Below, one piece after another: positions 44,875 through 54,020 of a stretch of 64,000 bases of DNA. The position numbers and the translations under genes were made by a program. Source of the stretch: Mesorhizobium sp. B2-1-1 (lineage in GTDB: Bacteria > Pseudomonadota > Alphaproteobacteria > Rhizobiales > Rhizobiaceae); NCBI RefSeq assembly GCF_006442975.2, contig NZ_CP083954.1:620001-684000 (forward strand), written 5' to 3'. Positions within the stretch are counted from its first letter, which is position 1; every line of letters begins with the position of its first letter. The notes below the pieces were generated by a model. That model made no database searches. It was not told the DNA's origin and saw only the letters and a program-made list of their open reading frames with translations.

Positions 44875-45939
44875 GGCGCGACGATTCGGCCCGATTAGCC
44901 GGCTGGCGGCGGTTTCGGCCATGGCGTCGGCGAGCTCCAGGTTCCATTGCGACCGGCAATAGGCGCGGAAATCGAAGCAGGGCAGGCCGGGGCAGACTTC
45001 GAATTCTATGAGGTGAACGGTGTCGTCGGGCTCGATGCGGAGATCGATGGAGAACACGTCGCGCAGGCCGAGCCCGCTCATCAGCCGTTCGGCGATCGCG
45101 CGGACTTTTGCATCGGCGACCGGCTGGCTTTCGGCGACCGCAAGCAGCAGCGGCTCAGCGTATTTCCCTGCTGTCCTCGCCGCCTCGCCGGTCTCGCCGT
45201 AAAGCGCCAGGCTGTCCTCCATGGTCTGGAAATCGCCGCCGGACTCGACGAAGGCGACGCCGAGCGCTTCGACGCCGGTGTCCGGCGTCAGACCCAGGAA
45301 ACTGGCGCGCGCGTTGCGGCCGGCGACATAGGGCTGGACGACGACGTCGTCGCGATAGGCGGCGAAAACACGCCGGCTAAGCTCCAGCGCGTGGCCGAGA
45401 TCGCCGCAGCGCGACTCCGGCCAGATGCCGATCTTGGCGCCGAGCCGGTTCGGCTTGACGAACCAGCCGGCGGCGGAAACCGGCGGCTCGACCAGCCATT
45501 GTCCGTTGCGCGCCAGGCCGGCCCGCGGCACAGGCAGGCCGAGCGCGCCGAGCACGGCGCCGGAGCGAAACTTGTCCTGGCAGAGCGCGAACAGCGAATC
45601 CTCGGCGCCGATCGCCTTCAGGCCGTTCAGCCTGGCAAGCGCAGGCGCCGCGCCGCCCCGGAAATAGGCGATGCCGTCGGTCAGCGTCCAGACCAGCGTG
45701 GCCGCCGGGTCGGCCTTGGCGAGCATATCGGCGGCATCGTCCAGCTCCACCGCCGCGAAGCCGAGATCGCGTCGTTTGAAGGCAGAAGCGAGGGCGTCGA
45801 ACTCATGCGCGAGATCGGTCGATTGCGCCAGGTAAGAAGCGATTTCGGCGGCACGCTCCGGCGGGTGGCCATCGGCGAGGAGCCGCTCGAGGCAGGCCTT
45901 TTCCGGCTCGTGGACGAGGATCAGCCTTAGGCTGGACAT
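44872..45939 (-). CDS. ATP-grasp protein related to D-alanine--D-alanine ligase
   Basis: A 355-residue ATP-grasp enzyme. After an N-terminal domain (LRLILVHEPEKACLERLLAD), the central nucleotide-binding part shows DKFRSGAVLGALGLPVPRAG and GWFVKPNRLGAKIGIWPES, where the lysine in FVKPN fits the ATP lysine. The C-terminal metal and ligand region is DVFSIDLRIEPDDTVHLIEF followed by EVCPGLPCFDF, matching the EVNxxPG element of D-Ala-D-Ala ligases in weakened form. It probably joins a carboxylate to an amine, thiol or hydroxyl group, but the substrate is unknown. It is not the canonical Ddl. ATG 45939 fits best; the stop lies within a repeat element. Confidence 0.8.
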   Translation of the reverse strand: MSSLRLILVHEPEKACLERLLADGHPPERAAEIASYLAQSTDLAHEFDALASAFKRRDLGFAAVELDDAADMLAKADPAATLVWTLTDGIAYFRGGAAPALARLNGLKAIGAEDSLFALCQDKFRSGAVLGALGLPVPRAGLARNGQWLVEPPVSAAGWFVKPNRLGAKIGIWPESRCGDLGHALELSRRVFAAYRDDVVVQPYVAGRNARASFLGLTPDTGVEALGVAFVESGGDFQTMEDSLALYGETGEAARTAGKYAEPLLLAVAESQPVADAKVRAIAERLMSGLGLRDVFSIDLRIEPDDTVHLIEFEVCPGLPCFDFRAYCRSQWNLELADAMAETAASRLIGPNRRA

Positions 45940-46128
45940 GACATGATTCCCAATGGTGCAATTCCACACCATCGCATGGCGAAGACGCCAGGCTTTCGCG
46001 AAACCGACGCGGGCCGGACGCCTGCGTGACAGCCGGCCGAATGATCCCGTCAGACGCGGTGCATCGGGTACCGAGACTCAAGTCGGGCCGAGCCGAAAAG
46101 GCCGGCGTCACCTGAATATAGAGATGCC

Positions 46129-47010
46129 CTAGGCGATCAGCACGCGCGGCTCGAACCGGCCATTGACCTCGATGTCGAGGAGGAAGGTCATGCCTGCCTG
46201 CGGGTCAAGCTGACGCTGCTTCTCGTCCTTGCCGTGCCAGGCCGAGGTGACCGCCAGCCGGCTGGCGTTCTTGCCGACAAAGGCCGGGCAGGAAGGCTGC
46301 GTCACCGGCATGGCGATCGTGCGCACCAGCTTGCCGTCGGGCGCATAGCCCTTGACCACCTTGCCGCCCCAGACGGCATTCCACAGGATGCCGTCGCGGT
46401 CGAGCACGGAGCCGTCGACGAAGCCCTTGGCCGACCGGTGATCAACGAACACTTTCGGCTCGCCCTCCGGCAGGCCGGTCGCCGGATCGCAGGCAACACG
46501 CATCAACAGGCCGGTCGAGGTGTCGGTGTAATAAGCGAGCGCGCCGTCCGCGGAAAAACAGATCGAGTTCGACACGGTGATGTCGGAGAACAGCTTGCGC
46601 AATTCGCCCTTGAAGAACCAGTAGATCGCGCCGGCGCGCTTCTCCTCGCCCTTGCCCATCGTGCCGGTCCACAAAGCGCCGCAGGGATGGACGCGCGAAT
46701 CGTTGGAACGGGTGACCGGATTGTCGGCCTCGACAGGCGTGTGCAGCGTCATCCTGCCGGTGGCGACGTCGCGGACAAAAAGCCCGGTTTCGGTGGCGAT
46801 CAGCTGGCGCTTGTCGTCGATGATGGCGATAGCGCTGGCCATCCGGCCAAGCTCGTGCACCTGGGCCGCGCCGCCGGACAGGCGCATTTCCAGGAGATGG
46901 CCCTTGACGATGTCGAACCAGTAGAGCGTGTCTGTGGCGGGGTCGTAGCTCGGCCCCTCGCCGAGCTGGCAGACATGGTCGGAAAAAACCGAAACGATCG
47001 CTTCGCTCAT
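46129..47010 (-). CDS. SMP-30/gluconolactonase family lactonase (likely galactonolactonase)
   Basis: A 293-residue six-bladed propeller lactonase. Metal-site segments are LGEGPSYDPATDTLYWFDIV with the glutamate near residue 17, SNDSRVHPCGALWTGTMGKG, VSNSICFSADGALAYYTDTS and KGFVDGSVLDRDGILWNAVW, which provide the asparagine and aspartate ligands. In this operon, with a galactose-type dehydrogenase, a KDGal kinase and a KDPGal aldolase, it should hydrolyse galactono-lactone to galactonate. It is the last gene of the leftward operon and overlaps dgoA by four bases. Confidence 0.88.
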   Translation of the reverse strand: MSEAIVSVFSDHVCQLGEGPSYDPATDTLYWFDIVKGHLLEMRLSGGAAQVHELGRMASAIAIIDDKRQLIATETGLFVRDVATGRMTLHTPVEADNPVTRSNDSRVHPCGALWTGTMGKGEEKRAGAIYWFFKGELRKLFSDITVSNSICFSADGALAYYTDTSTGLLMRVACDPATGLPEGEPKVFVDHRSAKGFVDGSVLDRDGILWNAVWGGKVVKGYAPDGKLVRTIAMPVTQPSCPAFVGKNASRLAVTSAWHGKDEKQRQLDPQAGMTFLLDIEVNGRFEPRVLIA

Positions 47011-47651
47011 CCTGCGTCTCCGCCGAACACCGCGTCCCAGGCCGTCACCGCCGCCTGGGCCCGCGCGGCCACGTCGTCGACGCTCATGCCCGGCTTGAAC
47101 AGGCTGGAACCAAGCCCGAAAACCGTGACGCCGGCGGCCTTGTAGCCGGCAAAGTCCTTCTCCGAGACGCCGCCGACCGCGCCGACCAATGTCGAAGCCG
47201 GCAGCACCGCGCGGATGGCGGAAATGCCCGACGCGCCGAGCACGCTGGCCGGGAAGAATTTCAGCGCCGAGGCGCCGAGCCGGATCGCCAGGAAGGCCTC
47301 CGTGGGCGTGAACACGCCGGGCATGGTGACCATGCCGTATTGCATGGCGCGTTCCATCACCTCGGCATCGATATTGGGACTGACCAGCAGCCGGCCGCCG
47401 GCTTCGTGCAGGCCATCGACATCGGCTGGCGTCAGCACCGTGCCGGCACCGACCAGCGCGGCCGGCGGCAGCGCCTTGAGGATGGCGGCGATGGACGCGA
47501 ACGGATCGGGTGAATTGAGCGGCACCTCGATCGCCTCGATGCCGGCATCGAAGACCGCCTGGCCGATCGCCACCGCCTCGGCAGGCTTGAGGCCGCGCAG
47601 GATGGCGACCAGCCCGCGCTTGAGCTTCGGGAACGCAGCGGTCTGGTTCAT
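47007..47651 (-). CDS. dgoA: 2-dehydro-3-deoxy-6-phosphogalactonate aldolase
   Basis: A 214-residue class I KDPG/KDPGal-type aldolase that cleaves KDPGal to pyruvate and glyceraldehyde 3-phosphate. The catalytic glutamate lies in GIEAIEVPLNSP, and the Schiff-base lysine is in GASALKFFPASVLG. AILRGLKPAEA at the N-terminus and VGAVGGVSEKDF (phosphate site) complete the match. The EVPLNSP form is that of DgoA and not of the gluconate enzyme Eda. It overlaps its neighbours by one to four bases. Confidence 0.92.
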   Translation of the reverse strand: MNQTAAFPKLKRGLVAILRGLKPAEAVAIGQAVFDAGIEAIEVPLNSPDPFASIAAILKALPPAALVGAGTVLTPADVDGLHEAGGRLLVSPNIDAEVMERAMQYGMVTMPGVFTPTEAFLAIRLGASALKFFPASVLGASGISAIRAVLPASTLVGAVGGVSEKDFAGYKAAGVTVFGLGSSLFKPGMSVDDVAARAQAAVTAWDAVFGGDAG

Positions 47652-48622
47652 CAGGCAACTCCGGTTCTGGCGATCATGCCGTTTTCGCGCGCCGCCTCGA
47701 CCAGGCCGGCGCGCACCGCCTCATCCGCGTCGACGGTCCGCACGCCAAGCCCGGCAAGGCCGAGCGCCTGCCGATAAAGCGCCGCAAGCGCGCCGGAGGC
47801 AATCAGCACCACCGATGTGGCGCCCGCAGCCTGGCGGCGCCTCGCCGAGGCGATCTCGCCGCCGATCAGCAGGCCCGACAGGCAGGCCGCGGCATCGTCG
47901 GCCTTCATGTCCTGGAGCAGACCGGCGGCGCGGATCGAGAACAGTTTTGCGGTGACGTCGCCACCTTCGGTCAACGCCGCACCACACCAGCGGCGGAAGA
48001 AAGGGTTCTGCGGGTCGACCGGCTTGGGATGCTCGCCGAGCGAATGGCGCAGGATCGAATGCGCGGCCAGCACCGAGAACAGCTCGCCGGTCGGCCATGT
48101 GCCGAAGCCGGCAACGGCGCCGTCCTCGACCAGAACCCATTTCGAATGGGTGCCCGGCATGCAGACGATTTCACGCCCCTTTGCCGGCAAACCGGCGCCG
48201 GCAAGCTGTGTCTCCTCGCCGCGCATGACGTCTGGCGCATCGGCCAGGCGTTGGGCAAGGCCGGGCACGATACGAATGTCGCGGCTCTCCCCCGGGATGC
48301 GGGCCGCGCCGGCCAGGATGGCGCCGATCGGCGCCGGCACGGTGACATAGGGCGCTTCGAGCCAGCCCTGGCGCGAGCCTGCCATGCCGCAGATGATGAC
48401 GGGCAGCGTTTCCGGCGCGCCCATGGCGGCGAGATGACCCTCGAGAACCCGGGAAAAGCCCTTCTCGCGCGCGGTGATCAGTCCGTCGTCGCCGCGACGC
48501 TCGGCAAGCACCTTGCCGCCGCCGTCGATCAGCCAGGCACGAAGCCGGGTCGTGCCCCAATCGAGCGCCGCGACCGCCGGCACATTGCCGACAAATCGGG
48601 GGCCGGCAAACCCGGGGCTCAC
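47651..48622 (-). CDS. dgoK: 2-dehydro-3-deoxygalactonokinase
   Basis: A 323-residue kinase with the actin-like fold that phosphorylates 2-keto-3-deoxygalactonate at C6. Motifs include AALDWGTTRLRAWLIDGGGK near residue 19, VIICGMAGSRQGWLEAPYV, IVCMPGTHSKWVLVEDGAV and FGTWPTGELFSVLA. The GTG at 48622 overlaps the stop of the upstream dehydrogenase (GTGA); no in-frame ATG exists before the first phosphate motif. It is somewhat longer than the E. coli protein because of an N-terminal extension. Confidence 0.92.
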   Translation of the reverse strand: MSPGFAGPRFVGNVPAVAALDWGTTRLRAWLIDGGGKVLAERRGDDGLITAREKGFSRVLEGHLAAMGAPETLPVIICGMAGSRQGWLEAPYVTVPAPIGAILAGAARIPGESRDIRIVPGLAQRLADAPDVMRGEETQLAGAGLPAKGREIVCMPGTHSKWVLVEDGAVAGFGTWPTGELFSVLAAHSILRHSLGEHPKPVDPQNPFFRRWCGAALTEGGDVTAKLFSIRAAGLLQDMKADDAAACLSGLLIGGEIASARRRQAAGATSVVLIASGALAALYRQALGLAGLGVRTVDADEAVRAGLVEAARENGMIARTGVA

Positions 48623-49386
48623 AGGAAACCTCCGTCGACGATCAGCATTTGCGCGGTCAGCATGCGCGAGGCGTCCGAGGCCAGGAACAGCACGGTGCCG
48701 ACCAAATCGTCCGGCCGCATGACGTCCTTGATGCACTGCTTGGCGACATGAGAGGCAAGCGCCTGCTCCGTCACCCAGCGTTCCTGCTGCCGTTCCGTGA
48801 TGACCCAGCCGGGCGCGACGGCGTTGACGCGGATACGGTCGGGCCCGAGCTTGCCGGCCAAACCCTTGGTGAGGCCGAGTATGCCCGCCTTGGCGGCGGT
48901 GTAGGCCGGCATGTCGGGGTGGTTGATCAGGTAGGAGGTCGAGGTGAAATTGATGATCGAGCCGCCGCCGGCCCGCTTCATGCCCGGCGCCACCGCCTGC
49001 GCGGTGAAGAAATGCGGTCTGAGGTTGATCGCCTGGTTGTTGTCCCAAAACTCCACCGTCACGTCTTCGACGGCGTGGCGTTCGTCCCAGGCGGCATTGT
49101 TGACCAGCACGGTGACGTCGCCATGCGCTTCGGCCGCCTTCGCGGCAGACGCCCGGAGCGCTTCGATGTCGCGCAGATCGGACTTGAGGTAGAGCGGCCG
49201 GCGGCCGAGCTCTTTCTCGATGCGGTCGGCAAGCGCGGTGCTGGGCTTGTCGGCGATGTCGATGAAGGCGACCTTGGCGCCCTGGCGCATGAAACCCTCG
49301 GTCAATGCCGCGCCAATGCCGGAGCCGCCGCCGGTGATCAGCACCGAAGCGCCTTCGAGGTCGGCAAAACGTGCCGATGGCATCAT
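48619..49386 (-). CDS. SDR dehydrogenase, likely D-galactose 1-dehydrogenase
   Basis: A 255-residue classical short-chain dehydrogenase. Cofactor motif TGGGSGIGAALTEGF near residue 18, aspartate in FIDIADKP marking NAD preference, VNNAAWDERHAVED instead of the usual NNAG, catalytic serine in NFTSTSYLI and Tyr-Lys in AYTAAKAG. The tight operon with SMP-30 lactonase, dgoK and dgoA makes galactose oxidation (De Ley-Doudoroff pathway) the likely role. L-Arabinose or another aldose is a possible second substrate. It is the first gene of the operon. Confidence 0.85.
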   Translation of the reverse strand: MMPSARFADLEGASVLITGGGSGIGAALTEGFMRQGAKVAFIDIADKPSTALADRIEKELGRRPLYLKSDLRDIEALRASAAKAAEAHGDVTVLVNNAAWDERHAVEDVTVEFWDNNQAINLRPHFFTAQAVAPGMKRAGGGSIINFTSTSYLINHPDMPAYTAAKAGILGLTKGLAGKLGPDRIRVNAVAPGWVITERQQERWVTEQALASHVAKQCIKDVMRPDDLVGTVLFLASDASRMLTAQMLIVDGGFL

Positions 49387-49509
49387 GGTTTTCGTCTCCC
49401 GGGTTGACCGGCGCGCATCCTAGCCAGACCGATCCGGCGGGCAAGGGCGAAAAGACGGATTTTGAGGCTTATGTCTGTCAAAAAGCCTGGAGACCACGCA
49501 CAGGCACGG

Positions 49510-49531
49510 CCGGTCCTCGATCGAGGACCGG
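49510..49531. terminator. Perfect 22-bp palindrome downstream of the GGDEF/EAL gene
   Basis: CCGGTCCTCGA is followed directly by its exact complement TCGAGGACCGG with no loop. It lies 13 bases beyond the stop of the leftward GGDEF/EAL gene and upstream of the galactose operon. It may be a terminator-like hairpin, although no T run follows, or a dimeric protein-binding site. Confidence 0.45.
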
Positions 49532-49543
49532 TCAATCGCCCGG

Positions 49544-50893
49544 TCAGATTGCCTTGGCGCGCAAGGCGCCGCGGAAGGAATCGCGGAGATAGCCGAGCGT
49601 GGCGTCGGCATCGGCCGGCTTGCCGAACAGATAGCCCTGCCCACCGGCGCAGCCGAACTGGACGAGGCGGTCGGCCTGCGCCTCTTCCTCGATGCCTTCG
49701 GCGACGACATCCATGCCGAGCCCTTCGCACATTGCGAGAATGGCGCGGATGATGTGCTCCGACGGGCGGTCATCGAGAATGGAGGAGACGAAGGCGCGGT
49801 CGATCTTCAACTTGTCGAAATGGAATTCGCGCAGCCGCCCGAGCGAGGACTGGCCGGTGCCGAAATCGTCGAGCGAGACGCGGATGCCGACGCGGCGCAG
49901 GTCCTCGACGATCTGCGCGGCCGAGGCCGGATCGTTCATCAGGCCGGTCTCGGTAATCTCGATCTCCAGCCGGCGCGGATCGAAGCCCGTACGGTCGAGG
50001 ATCGCCAATATGTGCAGGCCGGTGTTCTGGTCGACGAGTTGCGAGGGCGACAGGTTGAAGGACAGGAACAGGTCCTTCGGCCAACTCCTCGCCGCCTCGG
50101 TCGCCTTGCGCAGCACTAGCTGCGACAGCGGGCCGATGATGCCGCGCTCCTCGGCGATCGGAATGAAGACGGTCGGCGGCACCGAGCCGAGATCGCGGTC
50201 GGTCCAGCGCGCCAGCGTCTCGAAGCCGATGGTGCGGCGCGTGGTGAGGTCGACGATCGGCTGGAAATGCGGCTCCACCTCGCCGGCCGAGACGGCGCGG
50301 CGCAGCGCCTGCTCGATGCGGGTGACGCGCTTGGCCGCCTCTTCCATTTCGCGGGTATAGACGACGACCCGGCCGCGGCCGGATCGCTTGGCATGGTAAA
50401 GCGCCGTTTCGGCCTTGTTGATGAGGATCTCGGTGGTCTCGTCGCCGGAATAGAACAGCGAACAGCCGACGGAGGCCGACAGCCTCGCCGTGCGTTCGCC
50501 GACATCATACGGGGCCGACAGGATTTCGATCAGCATGCGCGACTTTTCGGCGGCCGCCTCCTCGCTGAACACCAGCGGATAGAGGAAGGCGAATTCGTCG
50601 GCGCCGATGCGGCAGACGGTGGAATGGCCGTCCATCGAGGCGCGCAGGCGCATCGCCACCTGGATCAGGATGTCGTCGCCGGCCTTGTGGCCGAACAGAT
50701 CGTTGATCGGCTTGAATCCATCAAGGTCGAGAATGCCGACGGTGAAGGGCGCGGGATCGTCGGCACGGTCGCTGATCAGGCGATCGACCTTGTCGAAGAA
50801 GCGGCGATGGTTGCCAAGCCCGGTCAACGGATCGGTGAATGCCAGATCCGTGCTCTCCCTGTTTGCCTGACCGGTGCCAAACGAAGTTTGCAT
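49544..50893 (-). CDS. GGDEF-EAL domain cyclic-di-GMP protein
   Basis: A 449-residue cytoplasmic protein without membrane or sensor domains. The GGDEF domain (residues about 20-175) has GADEF in place of GGDEF, after DLDGFKPINDLFGHKAGDDI. The EAL domain (about 190-440) has ETL in place of EAL in GFETLARW. It retains FNLSPSQL, the EITETGL glutamate, DDFGTGQSSLGRL, KLKIDRAF, AEGIE and GYLFGKP, so phosphodiesterase activity is likely. Cyclase activity is less certain. The N-terminus lacks a signal-receiving domain, so input must come from a partner or the GGDEF domain itself. Confidence 0.9.
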   Translation of the reverse strand: MQTSFGTGQANRESTDLAFTDPLTGLGNHRRFFDKVDRLISDRADDPAPFTVGILDLDGFKPINDLFGHKAGDDILIQVAMRLRASMDGHSTVCRIGADEFAFLYPLVFSEEAAAEKSRMLIEILSAPYDVGERTARLSASVGCSLFYSGDETTEILINKAETALYHAKRSGRGRVVVYTREMEEAAKRVTRIEQALRRAVSAGEVEPHFQPIVDLTTRRTIGFETLARWTDRDLGSVPPTVFIPIAEERGIIGPLSQLVLRKATEAARSWPKDLFLSFNLSPSQLVDQNTGLHILAILDRTGFDPRRLEIEITETGLMNDPASAAQIVEDLRRVGIRVSLDDFGTGQSSLGRLREFHFDKLKIDRAFVSSILDDRPSEHIIRAILAMCEGLGMDVVAEGIEEEAQADRLVQFGCAGGQGYLFGKPADADATLGYLRDSFRGALRAKAI

Positions 50894-51046
50894 CGGTGTC
50901 CCTGTTTCTCGAAGTCGGAATTTATTTCCGAGACTGGCAGCAAACCCTTTAGGAAACGTATCGGGAAAATCGATTTTTCGCCGCTAGAGCGCGTTGCCCT
51001 CCGCAAAGCCGCCCGGGCTCAAGGGCGCCGTCGCTCAGGCGGATTC

Positions 51047-52843
51047 TCAACCGGCGGTGCGAACGCGATAGAGCTCCAGCGGCGCGCCCTGGGTCTCCGC
51101 CACCGGTTCCAGCCAATCCGGCACGCTGCCATGCATCAGCCCGGCCAGAAAGCCGTCAGGCGCCTTGGTTGCGAGAAGCCTGGTTTCGGGATTGCCGCGG
51201 CAGAGCGCGACAATCCCGACGCGATGGTTTGCCACGACGGCTTTCGCGTCAGTGGCCGAGCCCAGCAAGGCATCGAATACGAGCAGGTTTCCGGCGACGT
51301 TGCGGTGGTAGGGCCCAGCGAGCGCGCGATGACCGGTAAAGGCCAGGATCGGCGAGCCGAGATTGGAGATGGCCAGCACCGTGGTGTCAGGCATGCGGGC
51401 GAGCGCGGCGAACGAGGCCTTGCTGTTGCAAGGTGCATCGATGCCGGCATTGGTGACGGCCGCACCGGTCTGGAAGGCGCTCGATGCCGCCTCGGCAGCG
51501 CTGGACCAAACCGCATTGACCGAGATCAGCCAGGCCGCGGCCATACGGAGCACGGAGCCGCCGGACGGGCTGTTTTCGGCGCGCTGCCGCCATTCGGCGA
51601 TCCAGGCGCAAAGCGGGATCACCGCGAAGGCGATGGAGAAGGTCGAGCCGCGGACCTCCCAGGCACTGACCAGGAAAGCCATCACCAGCAGCGCGCCGAC
51701 GAGACTGTCTTGCCGCCGCCAGCCGCCCTTGCCGAGGCGCAGCGCCATCAGGACGATCGCCACCAGCGGCGTCGCGAAGCGCGCCACCGCTCTGGCCGGA
51801 TCGGCCGCGACGAGCTGGAATATCGACTGCGCTTCGTCGATATGACCGAGCCACATCTGCTGGAGGCGCGGGTCGAGGCCGGCATAGGGGGCAGCCAGGC
51901 ATTGCGGGAACAGAAACATCACGACAAGGACAAGCACGAACGCCAGCAGGCCGAGCGAGGCCAGGCGACGGCCGTACGTCGCATTGACGGCGCCCCATGA
52001 GGCGATGACCGCAAGGCCGGCGCCGGCAAGCGCGGCAACCACGAACTGCACGGTCGAGAAGGTGTCGCACTGGGTCTGCCCCCATGCCGACGCCGGTATG
52101 GTGGTGATGAAAACAAGGGCCGAGACGGCGGTGACGCCCAAGCCAAAATCCCTGGCGATCAGCCTTTCGCCGCCACCGCTGACGAGGAACAGCAGGGCGA
52201 CGATGGCGCCCAGGGTTCCAGCATAGGGGGCGCTTTCCATGCCGATCGCCAATGCCAGCGTGGCGCACGCGCCGGCAAACAGGGCGGCTGTCCGGTGGCG
52301 AGGTGCTTCAAGCAGCAAAGCCAAGCCGGCCAAGGTCAGCATCAGCTGGACATTGTGGTGATCGAGCGCGCCGGGCGAGAAGATTCCGAGATAATACAAG
52401 GCCGCTCCGCCGACCACCGCGGCGGGCAGGACCGCGTGCTCGCCGGCGAAAGCGCGCGCGGCGCGCATGATGGAGAACAGCGCGAGCCAGAATTGCAGGA
52501 GAGGCCAAAGCACCTGCACGACCTGCTCGCCCAAAGCGGCACTGCCCGTCAGGGCCGACAGGGCAAGCATGCCGAGCGCCAGCGGGGCGTCGAGCAGCCG
52601 CGACCAGTGCATGACGAAGCCACCCTCCAGCCCCATCCTGTACTGGTGCAGGTCGAACCAGCCCTGGCCGGCCAGGAGGTCGCGAACCTCCACCAGTTGC
52701 AGCAGGCTGTCATTGTCGCCGGCCGGGTTGGCCAGTTGCGGGAATCCGGCATAGAGATCGAGCGCCAGCAGCAGCAAGGCGGCAAGCAACGCAAACGCTA
52801 TGTCGGACTTCCAGGTGGAAGCGCCGTTGCTGGCTGTGCTCAT
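51047..52843 (-). CDS. Multi-spanning membrane protein, STT3/oligosaccharyltransferase-like (GT-C fold)
   Basis: A 598-residue protein with about eleven transmembrane helices and a C-terminal periplasmic domain of about 150 residues. The first loop after helix one holds an acidic motif (AGDNDSLLQLVEVRDLL, residues 41-57), followed by HWSR at 79-82. A second loop holds the DHH motif in SPGALDHHNVQLML (residues 156-169). That pattern of acidic first loop plus DHH resembles the STT3/AglB/PglB group of GT-C enzymes, which transfer lipid-linked glycans to proteins. No WWDYG-type motif is evident, so the acceptor and activity are open. It is divergent from a GT2 glycosyltransferase gene. Confidence 0.65.
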   Translation of the reverse strand: MSTASNGASTWKSDIAFALLAALLLLALDLYAGFPQLANPAGDNDSLLQLVEVRDLLAGQGWFDLHQYRMGLEGGFVMHWSRLLDAPLALGMLALSALTGSAALGEQVVQVLWPLLQFWLALFSIMRAARAFAGEHAVLPAAVVGGAALYYLGIFSPGALDHHNVQLMLTLAGLALLLEAPRHRTAALFAGACATLALAIGMESAPYAGTLGAIVALLFLVSGGGERLIARDFGLGVTAVSALVFITTIPASAWGQTQCDTFSTVQFVVAALAGAGLAVIASWGAVNATYGRRLASLGLLAFVLVLVVMFLFPQCLAAPYAGLDPRLQQMWLGHIDEAQSIFQLVAADPARAVARFATPLVAIVLMALRLGKGGWRRQDSLVGALLVMAFLVSAWEVRGSTFSIAFAVIPLCAWIAEWRQRAENSPSGGSVLRMAAAWLISVNAVWSSAAEAASSAFQTGAAVTNAGIDAPCNSKASFAALARMPDTTVLAISNLGSPILAFTGHRALAGPYHRNVAGNLLVFDALLGSATDAKAVVANHRVGIVALCRGNPETRLLATKAPDGFLAGLMHGSVPDWLEPVAETQGAPLELYRVRTAG

Positions 52844-53005
52844 CCCATCGCCCCTGGCAGGAATGCCGGGCTTTTTCGGCCAATCGACACTCGTAAAGTC
52901 GGCCTTAAACCTAGCCTTAACGGCTTCAATAAATAGTAAAACCGCCTGAACGCGCCTGACTTTCGGCGCGAACCGCGCGTGGCGGCGAGGCACCCGGAGA
53001 GGAAA

Positions 53006-54016
53006 ATGCCGCAAGAGCTTCGCTACGAACCCGCCATCGCCGTGCTGCTGCCTTGCTACAACGAGGAATTGACGATCGCCGAGGTGGTGCGGCGCTTCCG
53101 CGAGACGCTGCCTTTGGCGACGGTCTATGTCTACGACAACAATTCGCGCGACCTGACCGCGCTCAGGGCCCGCGCCGCCGGCGCCATCGTGGTGCGCGAA
53201 CCGCACCAGGGCAAGGGCAATGTGGTGCGGCGCATGTTCGCCGACATCGACGCCGACATTTACCTGATGGCCGACGGCGACGGCACCTATGCGCCGGAAG
53301 ACGCGCCGCAATTGATCAACACGCTTCTGACCGAGCGCTCCGACATGGCGGTGGGCACCCGGCGCGGCGTCACCGACGATGCCGGCAGGACCGGCCATGC
53401 CTTCGGCAACCGCGTCTTCAACAGCCTCTATAAAGGGCTGTTCGGCAGCGATTTCACCGACATCTTCTCGGGCTACCGCGTCTTCACCCGGCGCTTCGTC
53501 AAGAGCTTCCCGGCCGTCTCCGGCGGCTTCGAGATCGAGACCGAAATGTCGGTGCATGCCTCGCAGCTCAAATTGCCCGTCAGCGAGATCGCGCTCGATT
53601 ACGGCAAGCGGCCGGACGGCTCGTCGTCGAAGCTTTCGACGTTTCGCGACGGCGCCAGGATCCTTTGGATGTTCGCCATGCTGATGAAGGAAACGCAACC
53701 GCTGCGTTTCTTCGGCGCCTTCGCCCTGGTCTTCCTGGCGTCGAGCCTGTTCCTGATGGCGCCGGTGCTGGTCGAATTCGCCGAGACCGGGCTGGTGCCG
53801 CGCATGCCGACATGGGTGCTGTCGGTCGGCCTGCTCTTGCTCTCGATGCTGGCTGGTGTGACCGGGGTGATCCTCGATTCGGTGTCGCGCGGCCGCGCCG
53901 AACAGAAGCGCATCTTCTACCTGTCGATGCCTTCGGGCCGCATAGAGCGGCGCGAGCGCGCCAGCGAGCCGACTGCCGCGAAGGCCGGCCCAGGCAAGAC
54001 GCCTCGCGCCGCATGA
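53006..54016 (+). CDS. GT2-family polyprenyl-phosphate glycosyltransferase
   Basis: A 336-residue inner-membrane glycosyltransferase. The GT-A catalytic domain opens with IAVLLPCYNEELTIAEVVRR and has the metal motif in LMADGDGTYAPEDAPQL, then SGYRVFTRRFVKSFPAVSGG and FEIETEMSVHASQLKLPV. Two C-terminal helices (FGAFALVFLASSLFLMAPVL and TWVLSVGLLLLSMLAGVTGV) anchor it. Such enzymes load a sugar onto polyprenyl phosphate. Following directly, a GtrA-like protein could flip the product, and the divergent STT3-like protein could use it. The ATG follows GGAGAGG. Confidence 0.9.
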   Translation: MPQELRYEPAIAVLLPCYNEELTIAEVVRRFRETLPLATVYVYDNNSRDLTALRARAAGAIVVREPHQGKGNVVRRMFADIDADIYLMADGDGTYAPEDAPQLINTLLTERSDMAVGTRRGVTDDAGRTGHAFGNRVFNSLYKGLFGSDFTDIFSGYRVFTRRFVKSFPAVSGGFEIETEMSVHASQLKLPVSEIALDYGKRPDGSSSKLSTFRDGARILWMFAMLMKETQPLRFFGAFALVFLASSLFLMAPVLVEFAETGLVPRMPTWVLSVGLLLLSMLAGVTGVILDSVSRGRAEQKRIFYLSMPSGRIERRERASEPTAAKAGPGKTPRAA

Positions 54017-54020
54017 AGCG

